Shown piece by piece: positions 1 through 7,631 of a stretch of DNA of 64,000 nucleotides. Under the pieces are notes generated by a model, which searched no databases, was not told the DNA's origin, and saw only the letters and a program-made list of their open reading frames with translations. Source of the DNA: Pseudomonas iranensis (GTDB lineage Bacteria > Pseudomonadota > Gammaproteobacteria > Pseudomonadales > Pseudomonadaceae); contig NZ_CP077092.1 in the NCBI RefSeq assembly GCF_014268585.2, positions 3,968,001-4,032,000 of the forward strand, written 5' to 3'. How positions within the stretch are numbered: position 1 is the stretch's first letter; each line of letters starts with the position of its first letter. A program made the position numbers and the translations under genes.

Positions 1-120
1 TAAACGCAATTTGTCGATCATGTTTAAATCACACGTGCTGTTACGGCATCGGACCTACAACGCCTTGCGTCGCTGCCTACGGGTGCATCAGAATCCGCCG
101 GCTTACACGGCTATCGGTAG
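1..120. other. Left edge, no gene recognised
   Basis: I see no supported gene here. A 63-codon open frame begins at 11 but has no clear ribosome site, has a poor composition and runs straight into the hairpin-rich leader described next, so I treat it as chance. The window probably begins in an intergenic space upstream of the DUF6124-type genes. Confidence 0.5.
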
Positions 121-330
121 GGCTATATCGTTTCCCTGTCACTGCAAAACAGTGATCGGGTTTGGTAGCCCGTTTCTTGATAGTTGTATGGCGTCCCTTT
201 AGGCGGCCCCTCTTTTGAGGCTCAGCTCTTCATGGTGACCATGCGTGGGGCTCATTCGTGAGCGCCGGGGTTAACTATCTTGACCGGTCTACCAACCTGC
301 GCATGGCCGCCACCCTTCGTTTGGTAGCGA
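121..330 (+). ncRNA. Candidate structured RNA leader upstream of DUF6124-type genes
   Basis: Five consecutive short inverted repeats lie in about 190 bases just before the first gene. They are CACTG/CAGTG at 140-154, CGGG/CCCG at 157-172, CCTC-TTTT-GAGG at 209-220, GCTCA-TTCG-TGAGC at 250-263 (a UUCG tetraloop in RNA), and a long-range CTACCAA (289-295) with TTGGTAG (321-327). The density of stems, the tetraloop and the position 40 bases before a start codon suggest a cis-acting leader or a separate small RNA. No uridine-rich terminator follows, so read-through into the gene is likely. Function is unknown and the folding is inferred by eye. Confidence 0.45.
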
Positions 331-370
331 TAGTGACGGCTCTTCATTCCTTCAAGATAGAGAGTCATCC

Positions 371-736
371 ATGTTCAAAGTAACGCCAAACCCGCCAGAA
401 GCCGATTCGATCCCGTACGACCCCGCTCTGGAGCCTCAGCGCATAAAAGACGCCGCCGCTCGCGCCATCAACTTTTATCTCGATCCTCAAACCCTCAAGA
501 CTACGATTCCCAATCGTCAACCGGGCCGGATCTTTCTCGTCGACCCAACGGTGGACGAGGAAACCTTGCTCCTCGAAGCCTGTGAATCGCTGGCTGCGGC
601 GAACGACATGGCCCGCGAAATAAGCAACGTCATCGAGCCTGCACAGCGCCGTTCGCTGCTGATGTTGCAGCAATTGATCATGTTGAGTGAGCTGGTCGTC
701 AATCGCGTGCTCAACAGCCGACGCGTGTCGAACTAG
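371..736 (+). CDS. Small DUF6124/DUF3077-type protein, copy 1
   Basis: A 121-residue soluble protein of unknown function, of a type I recall as common and multi-copy in Pseudomonas (DUF6124, formerly DUF3077). The first 50 residues are polar and proline-rich. The second half is helical and contains the family-like block ACESLAAANDMAREI, followed by a hydrophobic helix ending in VVNRVL. There is no signal peptide or membrane segment. The start ATG follows the weak purine stretch GATAGAGAG. The next gene is a shorter paralogue 103 bases downstream on the same strand, so the two are probably co-transcribed from the hairpin-rich leader. The family assignment is from memory; the protein role is not known. 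Confidence 0.75.
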   Translation: MFKVTPNPPEADSIPYDPALEPQRIKDAAARAINFYLDPQTLKTTIPNRQPGRIFLVDPTVDEETLLLEACESLAAANDMAREISNVIEPAQRRSLLMLQQLIMLSELVVNRVLNSRRVSN

Positions 737-750
737 CCGCAACCGGGGTA

Positions 751-770
751 TGAGGGGGCGTGCTCCCTCA
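751..770 (+). other. Stem-loop between the two paralogues
   Basis: TGAGGG (751-756) pairs with CCCTCA (765-770). There is no T-run after it, so it is not a typical terminator. It may be an mRNA-stability or attenuation element between the two genes. Confidence 0.3.
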
Positions 771-839
771 CTGCCAGCGTGCACGTCACCCCGTGGCGCT
801 CTCTCTCACACCAAGCGGCTCTCATCGGAGTTTCAGCTG

Positions 840-1109
840 ATGTCACACACACCTTCCAATCCGCCGGCCAGGATCAACGCCACGCCGTACAGCCCCAATA
901 CTCTGTTCATGGTCAACCCGCAATCCGACACCGAATCCCTGCTGGTCAACGCGTGCGAATCCCTGGCGTCCGCCACGGTGATGCTCGGTGACTTTGCCGG
1001 GATGCTCGAAGGCTCACGGCGCAATACCCTGTTGGGCATTGCGCAAGTGGTCATGTTGGGAGAACTGGCCGTGAACAAAGCGCTGGATAATGTCGTGCCG
1101 ACCGAGTGA
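840..1109 (+). CDS. Small DUF6124/DUF3077-type protein, copy 2
   Basis: An 89-residue paralogue of the gene just upstream. The two align through their C-terminal 65 residues: FLVDP/FMVNP, ACESLAAA/ACESLASA, and a shared hydrophobic helix with IMLSELVVNRVL/VMLGELAVNKAL. Copy 2 lacks most of the N-terminal polar tail. I chose the ATG at 840 because GGAG lies about 10 bases upstream; an in-frame upstream ATG exists but would overlap the previous gene. Function is unknown. Tandem retention of divergent copies suggests partner subunits or a recent duplication that has since diverged. Confidence 0.75.
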   Translation: MSHTPSNPPARINATPYSPNTLFMVNPQSDTESLLVNACESLASATVMLGDFAGMLEGSRRNTLLGIAQVVMLGELAVNKALDNVVPTE

Positions 1110-1142
1110 TTCGCCAAGCTTGCGTTTGCAGTTCCCAAACGC

Positions 1143-1176
1143 AAAAAAGCCGCTTTCACCCGAAGATGAAAGCGGC
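1143..1176 (-). terminator. Rho-independent terminator for the leftward membrane-protein operon
   Basis: A 10-bp perfect stem, GCCGCTTTCA (1149-1158) with TGAAAGCGGC (1167-1176), is followed on the minus strand by six T (1148-1143). Orientation fits the end of the 1200-2218 operon. Confidence 0.85.
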
Positions 1177-1199
1177 AGAGGCATCCTGCCTCAGAGGGA

Positions 1200-1274
1200 T
1201 CAGTGCACGAACAGGGCGATCAGGATGATGATCGGGATCGGTACGCCGAGGAAGAACAGCAGTAATGAGCGCAT
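1200..1274 (-). CDS. 24-residue single-span membrane peptide
   Basis: A very short gene. It has an excellent ribosome site, AAGGAGAG, seven bases before its ATG, a stop at 1200-1202, and a strong terminator directly after. The peptide starts MRSLLLFFLGVPIP and continues as a run of isoleucine and leucine, ending VH: one hydrophobic helix with a short charged N-terminus. It sits 14 bases after the stop of the multi-span protein encoded upstream, so the two form a two-gene operon and the peptide may be its small partner or regulator. I do not recognise a named family. The ribosome site, spacing and terminator make translation likely. Confidence 0.7.
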   Translation of the reverse strand: MRSLLLFFLGVPIPIIILIALFVH

Positions 1275-1288
1275 GGTGACTCTCCTTT

Positions 1289-2218
1289 TTAACGGACCGG
1301 AGTGGTAGTGGTGTAGGTGTCGACTTCAACGTACTCGACCGCATCGCGACGACGACCGCCGAAGGTGGCTGCCAGGCTGGCGAAGAACGCACCGGCCAGC
1401 AGCGCGACGAACATCCACAGCGAGGTGTAGGCAGCGACTTTCGCGGCGGTGTCGGCAGCTTGCTGGGCTTTCAGTTTCGCGTCAGCGATGGCTTTCTGGG
1501 TGTTGGCGTAGATTTCGTCGACACGACGTTCAGCATCGGCCTGGCTCAGGTTGGTACGTTGCGACACCAGTTGTGCGAGGTAGGTGCGGTCTTCGGCGCT
1601 GAGCTGACCGTTGGCCAGGCTCTGGGCGAAGATGCGGGTCACGGTGCCGCGTGCGGCGTCATCGCTGACGGCAGCCGGACGGTCGTCACGGAACAGGCTG
1701 TCGACGAAGTAGCCGTACTGATCGCTGTCAGTATTGGCTGCGGCAGAACCGGCGGCCTGGCTCATGGCACCGGCAGCACCGCCGACGACGTTAGCCCCAG
1801 CCTGCACACCGCCGCTGACGACGCTGCTGACCGAACCGACCACCAGCACAGCGGTGACCAGCGTGGCGACGCACCAGGCGAGGAAGCCGTGGGCGGTGTC
1901 GCGGAAGTAGACTTCGTCACCGTGCATGTTGGCCCATTTCACCCGCAGACGACCGGCAATGTAGCCGCCCATGCCGGAAGCAATGATCTGCGTCACAGCC
2001 AGCCAGACAATCGTCGAAATGCCCAGGCCCTTGGCGCTGACGCCCTCTCCGGCCCACGGTGAAACAGCCGAAAAGCCCAGACCGAAACCGAGCAGCACGA
2101 GAATCATCGACAGCGCAGCGGCCGCCGCAGCACCGGCGAAGATCGCGCCCCAGGACACGCCTGAGACGCTGCTCGACTCTTCCACGGCAGGATAATAGCC
2201 ATCAGGGGATCTATTCAT
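1289..2218 (-). CDS. Multi-span inner-membrane protein of unknown function
   Basis: A 309-residue membrane protein. Hydrophobic spans are visible at about 24-50 (alanine-rich), 70-92, 113-135 and 268-290. A soluble, helix-rich central domain (about 180-260) carries many Ala, Gln and Asp. The C-terminus ends in a threonine-rich tail (TYTTTTPVR). The start ATG is preceded by TGGAGC. It loosely resembles the YrzE/TIGR04086-type membrane proteins, but I would not assign a function. It is the first gene of an operon that also encodes the 24-residue membrane peptide. Confidence 0.7.
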   Translation of the reverse strand: MNRSPDGYYPAVEESSSVSGVSWGAIFAGAAAAAALSMILVLLGFGLGFSAVSPWAGEGVSAKGLGISTIVWLAVTQIIASGMGGYIAGRLRVKWANMHGDEVYFRDTAHGFLAWCVATLVTAVLVVGSVSSVVSGGVQAGANVVGGAAGAMSQAAGSAAANTDSDQYGYFVDSLFRDDRPAAVSDDAARGTVTRIFAQSLANGQLSAEDRTYLAQLVSQRTNLSQADAERRVDEIYANTQKAIADAKLKAQQAADTAAKVAAYTSLWMFVALLAGAFFASLAATFGGRRRDAVEYVEVDTYTTTTPVR

Positions 2219-2526
2219 TGTTGTACTGCTCCAGGCATGAAAAATGGTGTTACAACTCGTCAGGTGAGGAATTGCAGTGACCGTGCCAGTTATAGAAACT
2301 AAATAAACTGTTTATTTTCAACAGGTTAGAAATTTTGAACTTCGCTGGTCCGTGCAATTTGCAATAAACCGTCAGCGCCTGCGGGTTTTCTGCATTGATG
2401 AATGACTGGCAAATCCGATCAGTTCCGATTCACCGTCGCGACGAAGATGAAAGTTAATTTAAAGCGTCACGGTAAATTCTTGGCAAAATGCTGCCATTCC
2501 GTTTGAACCGATCAGCAGGCCTGCCT
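2219..2526. promoter_or_regulatory. Divergent intergenic region with AT-rich inverted repeat
   Basis: About 300 bases between the leftward membrane operon and the rightward two-component pair. It is unusually AT-rich for this genome. It holds the inverted repeat AAATAAA-CTG-TTTATTT at 2301-2317, a possible operator or promoter element. No small gene was seen. Confidence 0.4.
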
Positions 2527-3210
2527 ATGACTCGTATCTTGACCATCGAAGACGACGCCGTGACCGCGCGGGAAATCGTTGCCGAACTGAGCAGCCACGG
2601 GCTGGATGTCGACTGGGTCGACAATGGCCGCGAAGGCCTCGACCGCGCCGTCAGCGGCAACTACGACCTGATCACCCTCGATCGCATGTTGCCCGAGCTG
2701 GATGGTCTGGCCATCGTCACCACCCTGCGCACCATGGGCGTGGCGACGCCGATTCTGATGATCAGCGCCCTCTCCGATGTCGATGAGCGAGTGCGCGGTT
2801 TGCGCGCCGGTGGCGATGACTACCTGACCAAACCGTTCGCCACCGATGAAATGGCCGCGCGGGTCGAAGTGTTGCTGCGTCGGCAAAACAGCGTCGCCAC
2901 CCAGGCCACGACATTGAACGTCGCCGACCTCGAACTCGACCTGATCAGCCATGAAGCCCGCCGCGCCGGACAGGTGCTGACGCTGCTGCCCACCGAATAC
3001 AAACTGCTCGAGTTTCTGATGCGCAACAGCGGCCAGATTCTCTCGCGGATGATGATTTTCGAAGAGGTCTGGGGTTATCACTTCGACCCGGGCACCAACC
3101 TGATCGACGTGCACATCGGCCGTCTGCGCAAGAAGATCGACGCAGCTGGCAACGTTCCGCTGATCCGCACGGTACGGGGCTCCGGCTATGTCATTGCCGA
3201 ACCCGTCTGA
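2527..3210 (+). CDS. OmpR/PhoB-family response regulator
   Basis: A 227-residue two-component regulator. The N-terminal receiver shows the acidic pocket E8-D9-D10, the phospho-acceptor D52 (LITLDRMLPE), S80 and K102 (YLTKPF). The C-terminal winged helix (about 130-225) shows LLPTEYKLLEFL and IRTVRGSGYVI. I place the start at the ATG at 2527, where the receiver begins (MTRILTIEDD), rather than at an earlier ATG at 2488. The kinase gene downstream overlaps its 3' end by 23 bases, so the pair is translationally coupled. Homologues include heavy-metal and envelope-stress regulators; the signal here is not evident. Confidence 0.92.
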   Translation: MTRILTIEDDAVTAREIVAELSSHGLDVDWVDNGREGLDRAVSGNYDLITLDRMLPELDGLAIVTTLRTMGVATPILMISALSDVDERVRGLRAGGDDYLTKPFATDEMAARVEVLLRRQNSVATQATTLNVADLELDLISHEARRAGQVLTLLPTEYKLLEFLMRNSGQILSRMMIFEEVWGYHFDPGTNLIDVHIGRLRKKIDAAGNVPLIRTVRGSGYVIAEPV

Positions 3211-4582
3211 CGGCTGGCGCTCTTCCAGCAGCCGCTTGCTGGCGCTGTACAGCACGCTGTTCGTGGCGTGGAGCGCGATCCTCATGGGGGTCATGTACTA
3301 CGAGGTATCCGGCTACCTCGACAAACTCGCCAAACATTCGTTGATGCAACGCCAGCATCTGTTCTCGCATTTTCGCGGCGAGCAACTCGAAGACGCCCTC
3401 GCGGCGAGCATGACCTTCGATATTCGTGGTATCGACGCCTATGGTCTGTTCAGCGCTGACGGCGTTTACCTGGGCGGCGCACTTCAGCAAATTCCCGAAG
3501 GACTGCCGCTCGACGGCAAGATCCATATGCTCGCCGAGTGCGCCGATTCCGATGACCCGACCCTGCCGAACGACAGCTGCGATGCTGTGGCCACCCAGAC
3601 TCGCGACGGGCGCTGGCTGGTGCTGCTGCGTGACAATGGCTCGCTGTTCGCGGTGACGCGGATCATTTTGCACGCGTTGTTCTGGGGCGTGTCGCTGACG
3701 ATTATTCCCGGGGTCGCCGGTTGGCATCTGCTGCGGCGTCGACCGTTGCAGCGCATCCGCGCGATTCAGAACAGCGCCCAGGCCATCGTTGCCGGCGACC
3801 TTACGCACCGCTTGCCGCTGTCCAATCGCCGCGATGAACTGGACATGCTCGCCGCCATCGTCAACGCCATGCTTGAGCGCATCGAGCGCTTGATGAACGA
3901 GGTCAAAGGTGTCTGCGACAACATCGCCCACGATTTGCGCACGCCGCTGACCCGCCTGCGCGCGCAGTTGTATCGCATGCAGCAACAGGCGGGTGAAGGT
4001 TCGCAAGAAGCGGCGCAACTGGATCTGGTACTGGCTGAGGCGGACACGCTGATGGCGCGGTTTCGCGGACTGCTGCGGATTTCCGAACTGGAAGATCGCC
4101 AGCGCCGTTCAGGTTTCGTCGAACTTGATCCGGTGCGTTTGCTGGAGGAGTTGCACGAGTTCTATCTGCCGCTGGCCGAGGAAGGCGATCTGCGCTTTCA
4201 GTTGAACATGCCGGAGACGCTGCCGCCGCTCAATGGCGACCGCGCGTTGCTGTTCGAAGCGTTGGCGAACCTGCTGAGCAACTCGATCAAATTCACCCCG
4301 CCCGGCGGCACGGTGATGTTGCGTGGGGTCAATGCAGGTGGCCAGACGCGGATCGAGGTGCACGATTCAGGCCCGGGGATTCCCGAGGCGGAACGTGAGG
4401 CGGTGTTCCAGCGGTTTTACCGCACCGAGGGTGGCCAGCCGCAGAGTGGATTCGGTCTAGGGCTGTCGATTGTTGCGGCGATTGTCAGCTTGCACGGCTT
4501 CAGTCTTGAAGTCGGCAGCAGCGATCTGGGCGGGGCGAAACTGGTGCTGGATTGTCGGCAGAGTTTGATCAGTCAGGCCTGA
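3188..4582 (+). CDS. Membrane sensor histidine kinase
   Basis: A 464-residue partner kinase of the overlapping response regulator. It has two membrane spans (about 15-38 and 155-182) flanking a periplasmic sensor of about 115 residues that contains a Cys pair (CADSDDPTLPNDSC), possibly a disulphide loop. Then come HAMP, and HisKA with the autophosphorylated H248 (NIAHDLRTPL). The catalytic domain carries an N-box (NLLSNSIKF), a G1 box (DSGPGIP) and a G2 box (GFGLGLSIV). Length and order are normal for a classical kinase. The ligand is unknown. Confidence 0.92.
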   Translation: MSLPNPSDGWRSSSSRLLALYSTLFVAWSAILMGVMYYEVSGYLDKLAKHSLMQRQHLFSHFRGEQLEDALAASMTFDIRGIDAYGLFSADGVYLGGALQQIPEGLPLDGKIHMLAECADSDDPTLPNDSCDAVATQTRDGRWLVLLRDNGSLFAVTRIILHALFWGVSLTIIPGVAGWHLLRRRPLQRIRAIQNSAQAIVAGDLTHRLPLSNRRDELDMLAAIVNAMLERIERLMNEVKGVCDNIAHDLRTPLTRLRAQLYRMQQQAGEGSQEAAQLDLVLAEADTLMARFRGLLRISELEDRQRRSGFVELDPVRLLEELHEFYLPLAEEGDLRFQLNMPETLPPLNGDRALLFEALANLLSNSIKFTPPGGTVMLRGVNAGGQTRIEVHDSGPGIPEAEREAVFQRFYRTEGGQPQSGFGLGLSIVAAIVSLHGFSLEVGSSDLGGAKLVLDCRQSLISQA

Positions 4583-4593
4583 CGTCTCGCGCC

Positions 4594-4707
4594 GATCGTT
4601 CCCACGCTCCGCGTGGGAATGCCTCAAGGGACGCTCCGCGTTCCGGCTTTCGAAATGGGACGCAGAGCGTCCCGGGCTGCATTCCCACGCAGAGCGTGGG
4701 AACGATC
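4594..4707. repeat. 114-base composite inverted repeat
   Basis: Long, nearly palindromic element between convergent genes. The outer arms begin GATCGTTCCCACGC and end GCGTGGGAACGATC, with inner arms GGGACGC/GCGTCCC. Each arm also contains its own small palindrome (CCCACGCTCCGCGTGGG). It looks like a mobile REP-type intergenic repeat and could act as a transcription barrier between the kinase and SRPBCC genes. Confidence 0.75.
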
Positions 4708-4713
4708 TGCGTC

Positions 4714-5124
4714 TCAGGTTGGGTAATTCGCCCGCAAGGCTTCGAGCCCGCCCTGGTAGATGCCGTTGAACAACGCCACCACCTCTTCATCGCTCACGCC
4801 GACCGCATTAAATCGCCCCGACCACGTCACCCGCGCGCCCTGCCCTTGGGCTTCAACCTTGATCGTCGCGAGATAATCGCTGGCCGGGAACGGTGCCTGT
4901 TCAATCGAATAGCTGTAGGTTCGGGCGGCGTTATCGAAGGTCTGCAGACGTTCGACGACCACGCCGCCGTCAGCGGTTTGCAGGGTGCGTACACGCCCGC
5001 CTTCGCTCAGTTCACTGTTGGTAATCAACGGCAGCCAGTCCGGCAGCGTGTTGAAGCCGCCGATCAATTGCCAGACCTGATCGGCCGCGGCCGGGATGTC
5101 GATGGTTGCAGATGCTGTTGGCAT
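4714..5124 (-). CDS. SRPBCC-family (polyketide cyclase-like) protein
   Basis: A 136-residue START/Bet v1-like protein. It begins with a beta-strand (ATIDIPAAADQVWQLI), then the typical WLPLI and ending helix (EEVVALFNGIYQGGLEALRANYP). The family binds hydrophobic ligands in a deep cavity, with roles from cyclase to lipid binding. AGAGAGG precedes the ATG. It lies 21 bases after an SDR oxidoreductase gene on the same strand, so the two probably form an operon acting on a shared small molecule. The substrate cannot be read from the sequence. Confidence 0.82.
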   Translation of the reverse strand: MPTASATIDIPAAADQVWQLIGGFNTLPDWLPLITNSELSEGGRVRTLQTADGGVVVERLQTFDNAARTYSYSIEQAPFPASDYLATIKVEAQGQGARVTWSGRFNAVGVSDEEVVALFNGIYQGGLEALRANYPT

Positions 5125-5145
5125 AAAACCTCTCTTTCGGAAATT

Positions 5146-5943
5146 TCAGATAGTCAGGCTGTCGACCACACCGCCATCGACGCGCAACGCTGCGCCCGTG
5201 GTGGCCGAGGACAGCGGTGAAGCAATGTACGTGACCAGATGCGCCACTTCCGAAACATCCGCCACGCGCTGGATGATCGAAGTCGGACGGGCCTTGCGCA
5301 CAAAGGCGTCGGCTTCGTCGCGCAGGTCGCGCCCGGATTCGGCGGCCGCGTCTCTGAGCATGTCCTGCAGGCCATCGGTGAAAGTCGGCCCCGGCAGGAT
5401 CGCATTGACCGTGACCCCGGTACCAGCCAGACGTTTGGCCAGGCCGTGGGACACCGCGAGGTTGGCGCTTTTGGTCACGCCGTAATTGAGCATGTCTGCC
5501 GGCGTCGCCACCCCGGATTCCGATGACAGAAAGATCACCCGGCCCCAACCCTGCTCGACCATTGCCGGCACGTAATGCCGCGCCAGGCGCACGCCGGAAA
5601 TCACGTTGACTTCATAGAAGCGCTTCCACTCACTGTCGGGAGTCTCGAAGAAATCGACGTCGTTGAAGATGCCGAGGTTGTTGACCAGAATGTCCGCGCG
5701 CGGCTCGGCGGCGAAAAGCTTTTCCGCCCCCTCGGCCGTGCCCAGATCGGCGCTCAGACCACGCAACTGCGCGCTGGGCACCGCTTGGCGAATGCTCGCC
5801 AGCGCCTGCTCGACCTTGGCCGTGTCGCGACCGATGACCACCACCGTCGCCCCGGCTTCGGCCAACGACTGGCTGATGCCCAGACCGATGCCGCCGGTAC
5901 TGCCGCTGACAATGGCCAGTTTTCCACTCAGATCGATCTTCAT
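5146..5943 (-). CDS. Short-chain dehydrogenase/reductase (SDR)
   Basis: A 265-residue classical SDR. The Rossmann cofactor motif is GSTGGIGLG (about residues 14-22), with the structural NNLG, the catalytic serine region FLSSESG, and YGVTK supplying the catalytic Tyr and Lys. The C-terminal end ALRVDGGVVDSL is also typical. GAGG precedes the ATG. The basic residue after the second beta strand (IGRD) suggests NADP preference, which is inference. First gene of a two-gene unit with the SRPBCC protein. Annotated relatives are often generic oxidoreductases; the substrate is unknown. Confidence 0.9.
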   Translation of the reverse strand: MKIDLSGKLAIVSGSTGGIGLGISQSLAEAGATVVVIGRDTAKVEQALASIRQAVPSAQLRGLSADLGTAEGAEKLFAAEPRADILVNNLGIFNDVDFFETPDSEWKRFYEVNVISGVRLARHYVPAMVEQGWGRVIFLSSESGVATPADMLNYGVTKSANLAVSHGLAKRLAGTGVTVNAILPGPTFTDGLQDMLRDAAAESGRDLRDEADAFVRKARPTSIIQRVADVSEVAHLVTYIASPLSSATTGAALRVDGGVVDSLTI

Positions 5944-6294
5944 GCGTTTACCTCGTTAGCAAGGAGTTCCACCGCGCTCGACTTTGGCGACGATTTCAGA
6001 AGCATGGATCAGCGTAGTTGCGATATTGCCGGCATGGTTGAGCTGCCGACCGGTGACGGGGATGTTGTTTGATTGACGATCCCCTGTCTCTGGCAGACCG
6101 TAGCCCCTCACCCTAGCCCTCTCCCGGGGGAGAGGGAACCGACCGAGTTGTGCTGAATTTGCCGTCGACCTGAAAGACCATAGCGATTATGGATTCAGAG
6201 AAGACCTTTCACGTCGGCGTATTACCTGAATATCCCCCGGTCAGTCCCCTCTCCCTCCGGGAGAGGGCTAGGGTGAGGGGCATTTCGGAACAGA
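5944..6294. other. Intergenic region carrying a MITE-like repeat
   Basis: 350 bases with no gene. The first 60 bases contain the promoter side of the SDR gene. The remainder is occupied by the repeat at 6104-6280. Confidence 0.7.
6104..6280. repeat. MITE-like element with CCCCTCACCCTAGCCCTCTC ends, copy 1
   Basis: A 177-base element with 22-34 base terminal inverted repeats (CCCCTCACCCTAGCCCTC against its complement GAGGGCTAGGGTGAGGGG). There is an inner palindrome CTCTCCCGGGGGAGAG on the left and CTCTCCCTCCGGGAGAG on the right. The core of about 110 bases is related, in inverted orientation, to the element at 49726-49874. No coding capacity; probably a non-autonomous mobile repeat. Confidence 0.8.
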
Positions 6295-6963
6295 TCAGAT
6301 TTCCGTCAGACGAAGCAGACCATCGGCGCCGACCCTGACGCCGATCGCATCGTAACTGGCCAACGTCGCATGCGCCGTTTCGATCGGGTGCTGGTGCGTG
6401 GTGGTGATGATCATCAGTGCAGCGCCCGCCGCTTCCGCAGCCTGAATGCCAACCGTGGCGTCTTCAAAAATTAGACAGTCTGCCGGCTCGACACCGAGCT
6501 TTTTCGCCGCCAGCAGATACCCCGCAGGATCAGGCTTGCCAGCCTTTACATCTTCCGCCGTGATCATTACCGCCGGCTCGGGGATACCCGCCGCCGCCAT
6601 GCGCCGCAACGCCAGATCGCGAGGCGCCGACGTCACCATCGCCCAACGATTTTTCGGCAGCGCGTTGAGAAAGGCTGCCGCCGCAGGGATCTCGACAATG
6701 CCTTCAACGTCATTGATTTCCGCTGCGGTGATGAACGCCGCCTGTTCCTCAGCATCCAGCCCCGGCAGATTCAGCCGAGTGATGGTGTCGATCGCCCGCG
6801 CGCCATGGATGGTCGGCAGGAACGTCTCGACATCAACGCCATGGCGCACCGCCCACGCTGACCAGATGCGCTCGGCGGCGGCGATGGAGTTGAGGACGGT
6901 GCCGTCCATGTCGAACAGGAACGCGCCGAACGCGCGATCAAAAACCGATGCTTGTGCAGACAA
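6295..6963 (-). CDS. HAD-superfamily phosphatase (beta-PGM-like, subclass IA)
   Basis: A 222-residue hydrolase. Motif I is FLFDMDGTVLNS (nucleophile and acid/base Asp), motif II is MVTSAP, motif III Lys is in KAGKPDPAGY, and motif IV is CLIFEDATVG. The helical cap between motifs I and II marks the sugar-phosphate/glycerol-phosphate phosphatase branch. I chose a TTG start at 6963 because AGAGGA lies nine bases upstream; the open frame continues upstream without a ribosome site. The substrate is probably a small phosphorylated sugar or polyol. Confidence 0.85.
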   Translation of the reverse strand: MSAQASVFDRAFGAFLFDMDGTVLNSIAAAERIWSAWAVRHGVDVETFLPTIHGARAIDTITRLNLPGLDAEEQAAFITAAEINDVEGIVEIPAAAAFLNALPKNRWAMVTSAPRDLALRRMAAAGIPEPAVMITAEDVKAGKPDPAGYLLAAKKLGVEPADCLIFEDATVGIQAAEAAGAALMIITTTHQHPIETAHATLASYDAIGVRVGADGLLRLTEI

Positions 6964-7019
6964 GAGAGCAAATCCTCTGACAGTTGGCCGGGCAGGCTGG
7001 CCCGGCAATGTAGCACTTG

Positions 7020-7433
7020 TCAGTGCAGCTGCGGGGCCTTGGATTTGAACGCACTTTCCACACAATCGAGCAACTGACCGATCGCCCACGGCTTCTTGAT
7101 GAACGCCACCGAGTGCTTGACCCCGGAGGTCTCGGGCGTTTCATAGCCGGACATGACCATCACCGGTTTTTCCGGCCAGCGGTCGCCGAACAGATTAGCC
7201 AGGTCGGCACCGTTAAGCGTGCCGGGCATGGTGATGTCGGTCAGCAACAGCGCGACGTCCGCTGCGTGCTTTTCCAGATACAAGGATGCGGCGTCGGCGC
7301 TGGTTTTCGGTTCGACCTTGAACCCTTCCTCCTGAAGAATTTCGCAGAGAAACTCCAGAATCAACGGATCGTCCTCGACAATCAGAATCAACCCGCCAGG
7401 AAGGTGCGCGCTCGACGTAGGTGTAGGGCACAT
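7020..7433 (-). CDS. Stand-alone receiver (CheY-like) protein
   Basis: A 137-residue single-domain response regulator. The receiver has the acidic pair in ILIVEDDPLI, the phospho-acceptor Asp in LLLTDITMPG, the switch Ser in VMVMSGY and Lys in FIKKPW. No output domain is fused, so it probably signals by protein contact or acts as a phosphate sink. GGGGGAG eight bases before the ATG at 7433 decides the start over an in-frame GTG just upstream. No kinase is adjacent; the hybrid kinase at 24678 already has its own receiver. Confidence 0.88.
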   Translation of the reverse strand: MCPTPTSSAHLPGGLILIVEDDPLILEFLCEILQEEGFKVEPKTSADAASLYLEKHAADVALLLTDITMPGTLNGADLANLFGDRWPEKPVMVMSGYETPETSGVKHSVAFIKKPWAIGQLLDCVESAFKSKAPQLH

Positions 7434-7631
7434 GAACAGCACTCCCCCGAATTACATTTTTGATAAGCGGTTTTGAATCCGCTGCTTATCTGGTATGAGC
7501 AGCGCGCCCTGTAGAAATTCATTTTTGATACAGAGGATTTCGCCAAGGTGTTGTTTTTCGAAGCGCAGCGCCCGTCGAAAACCTTCATTTGTGGTTAAAA
7601 TGCCGGCCCTTTGACTGGCCGATCCTGATCC

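Noticed and set aside
11..202. 63-codon plus-strand open frame at the left edge
   Set aside because: No ribosome site, unusual composition, and it overlaps the hairpin-rich leader.
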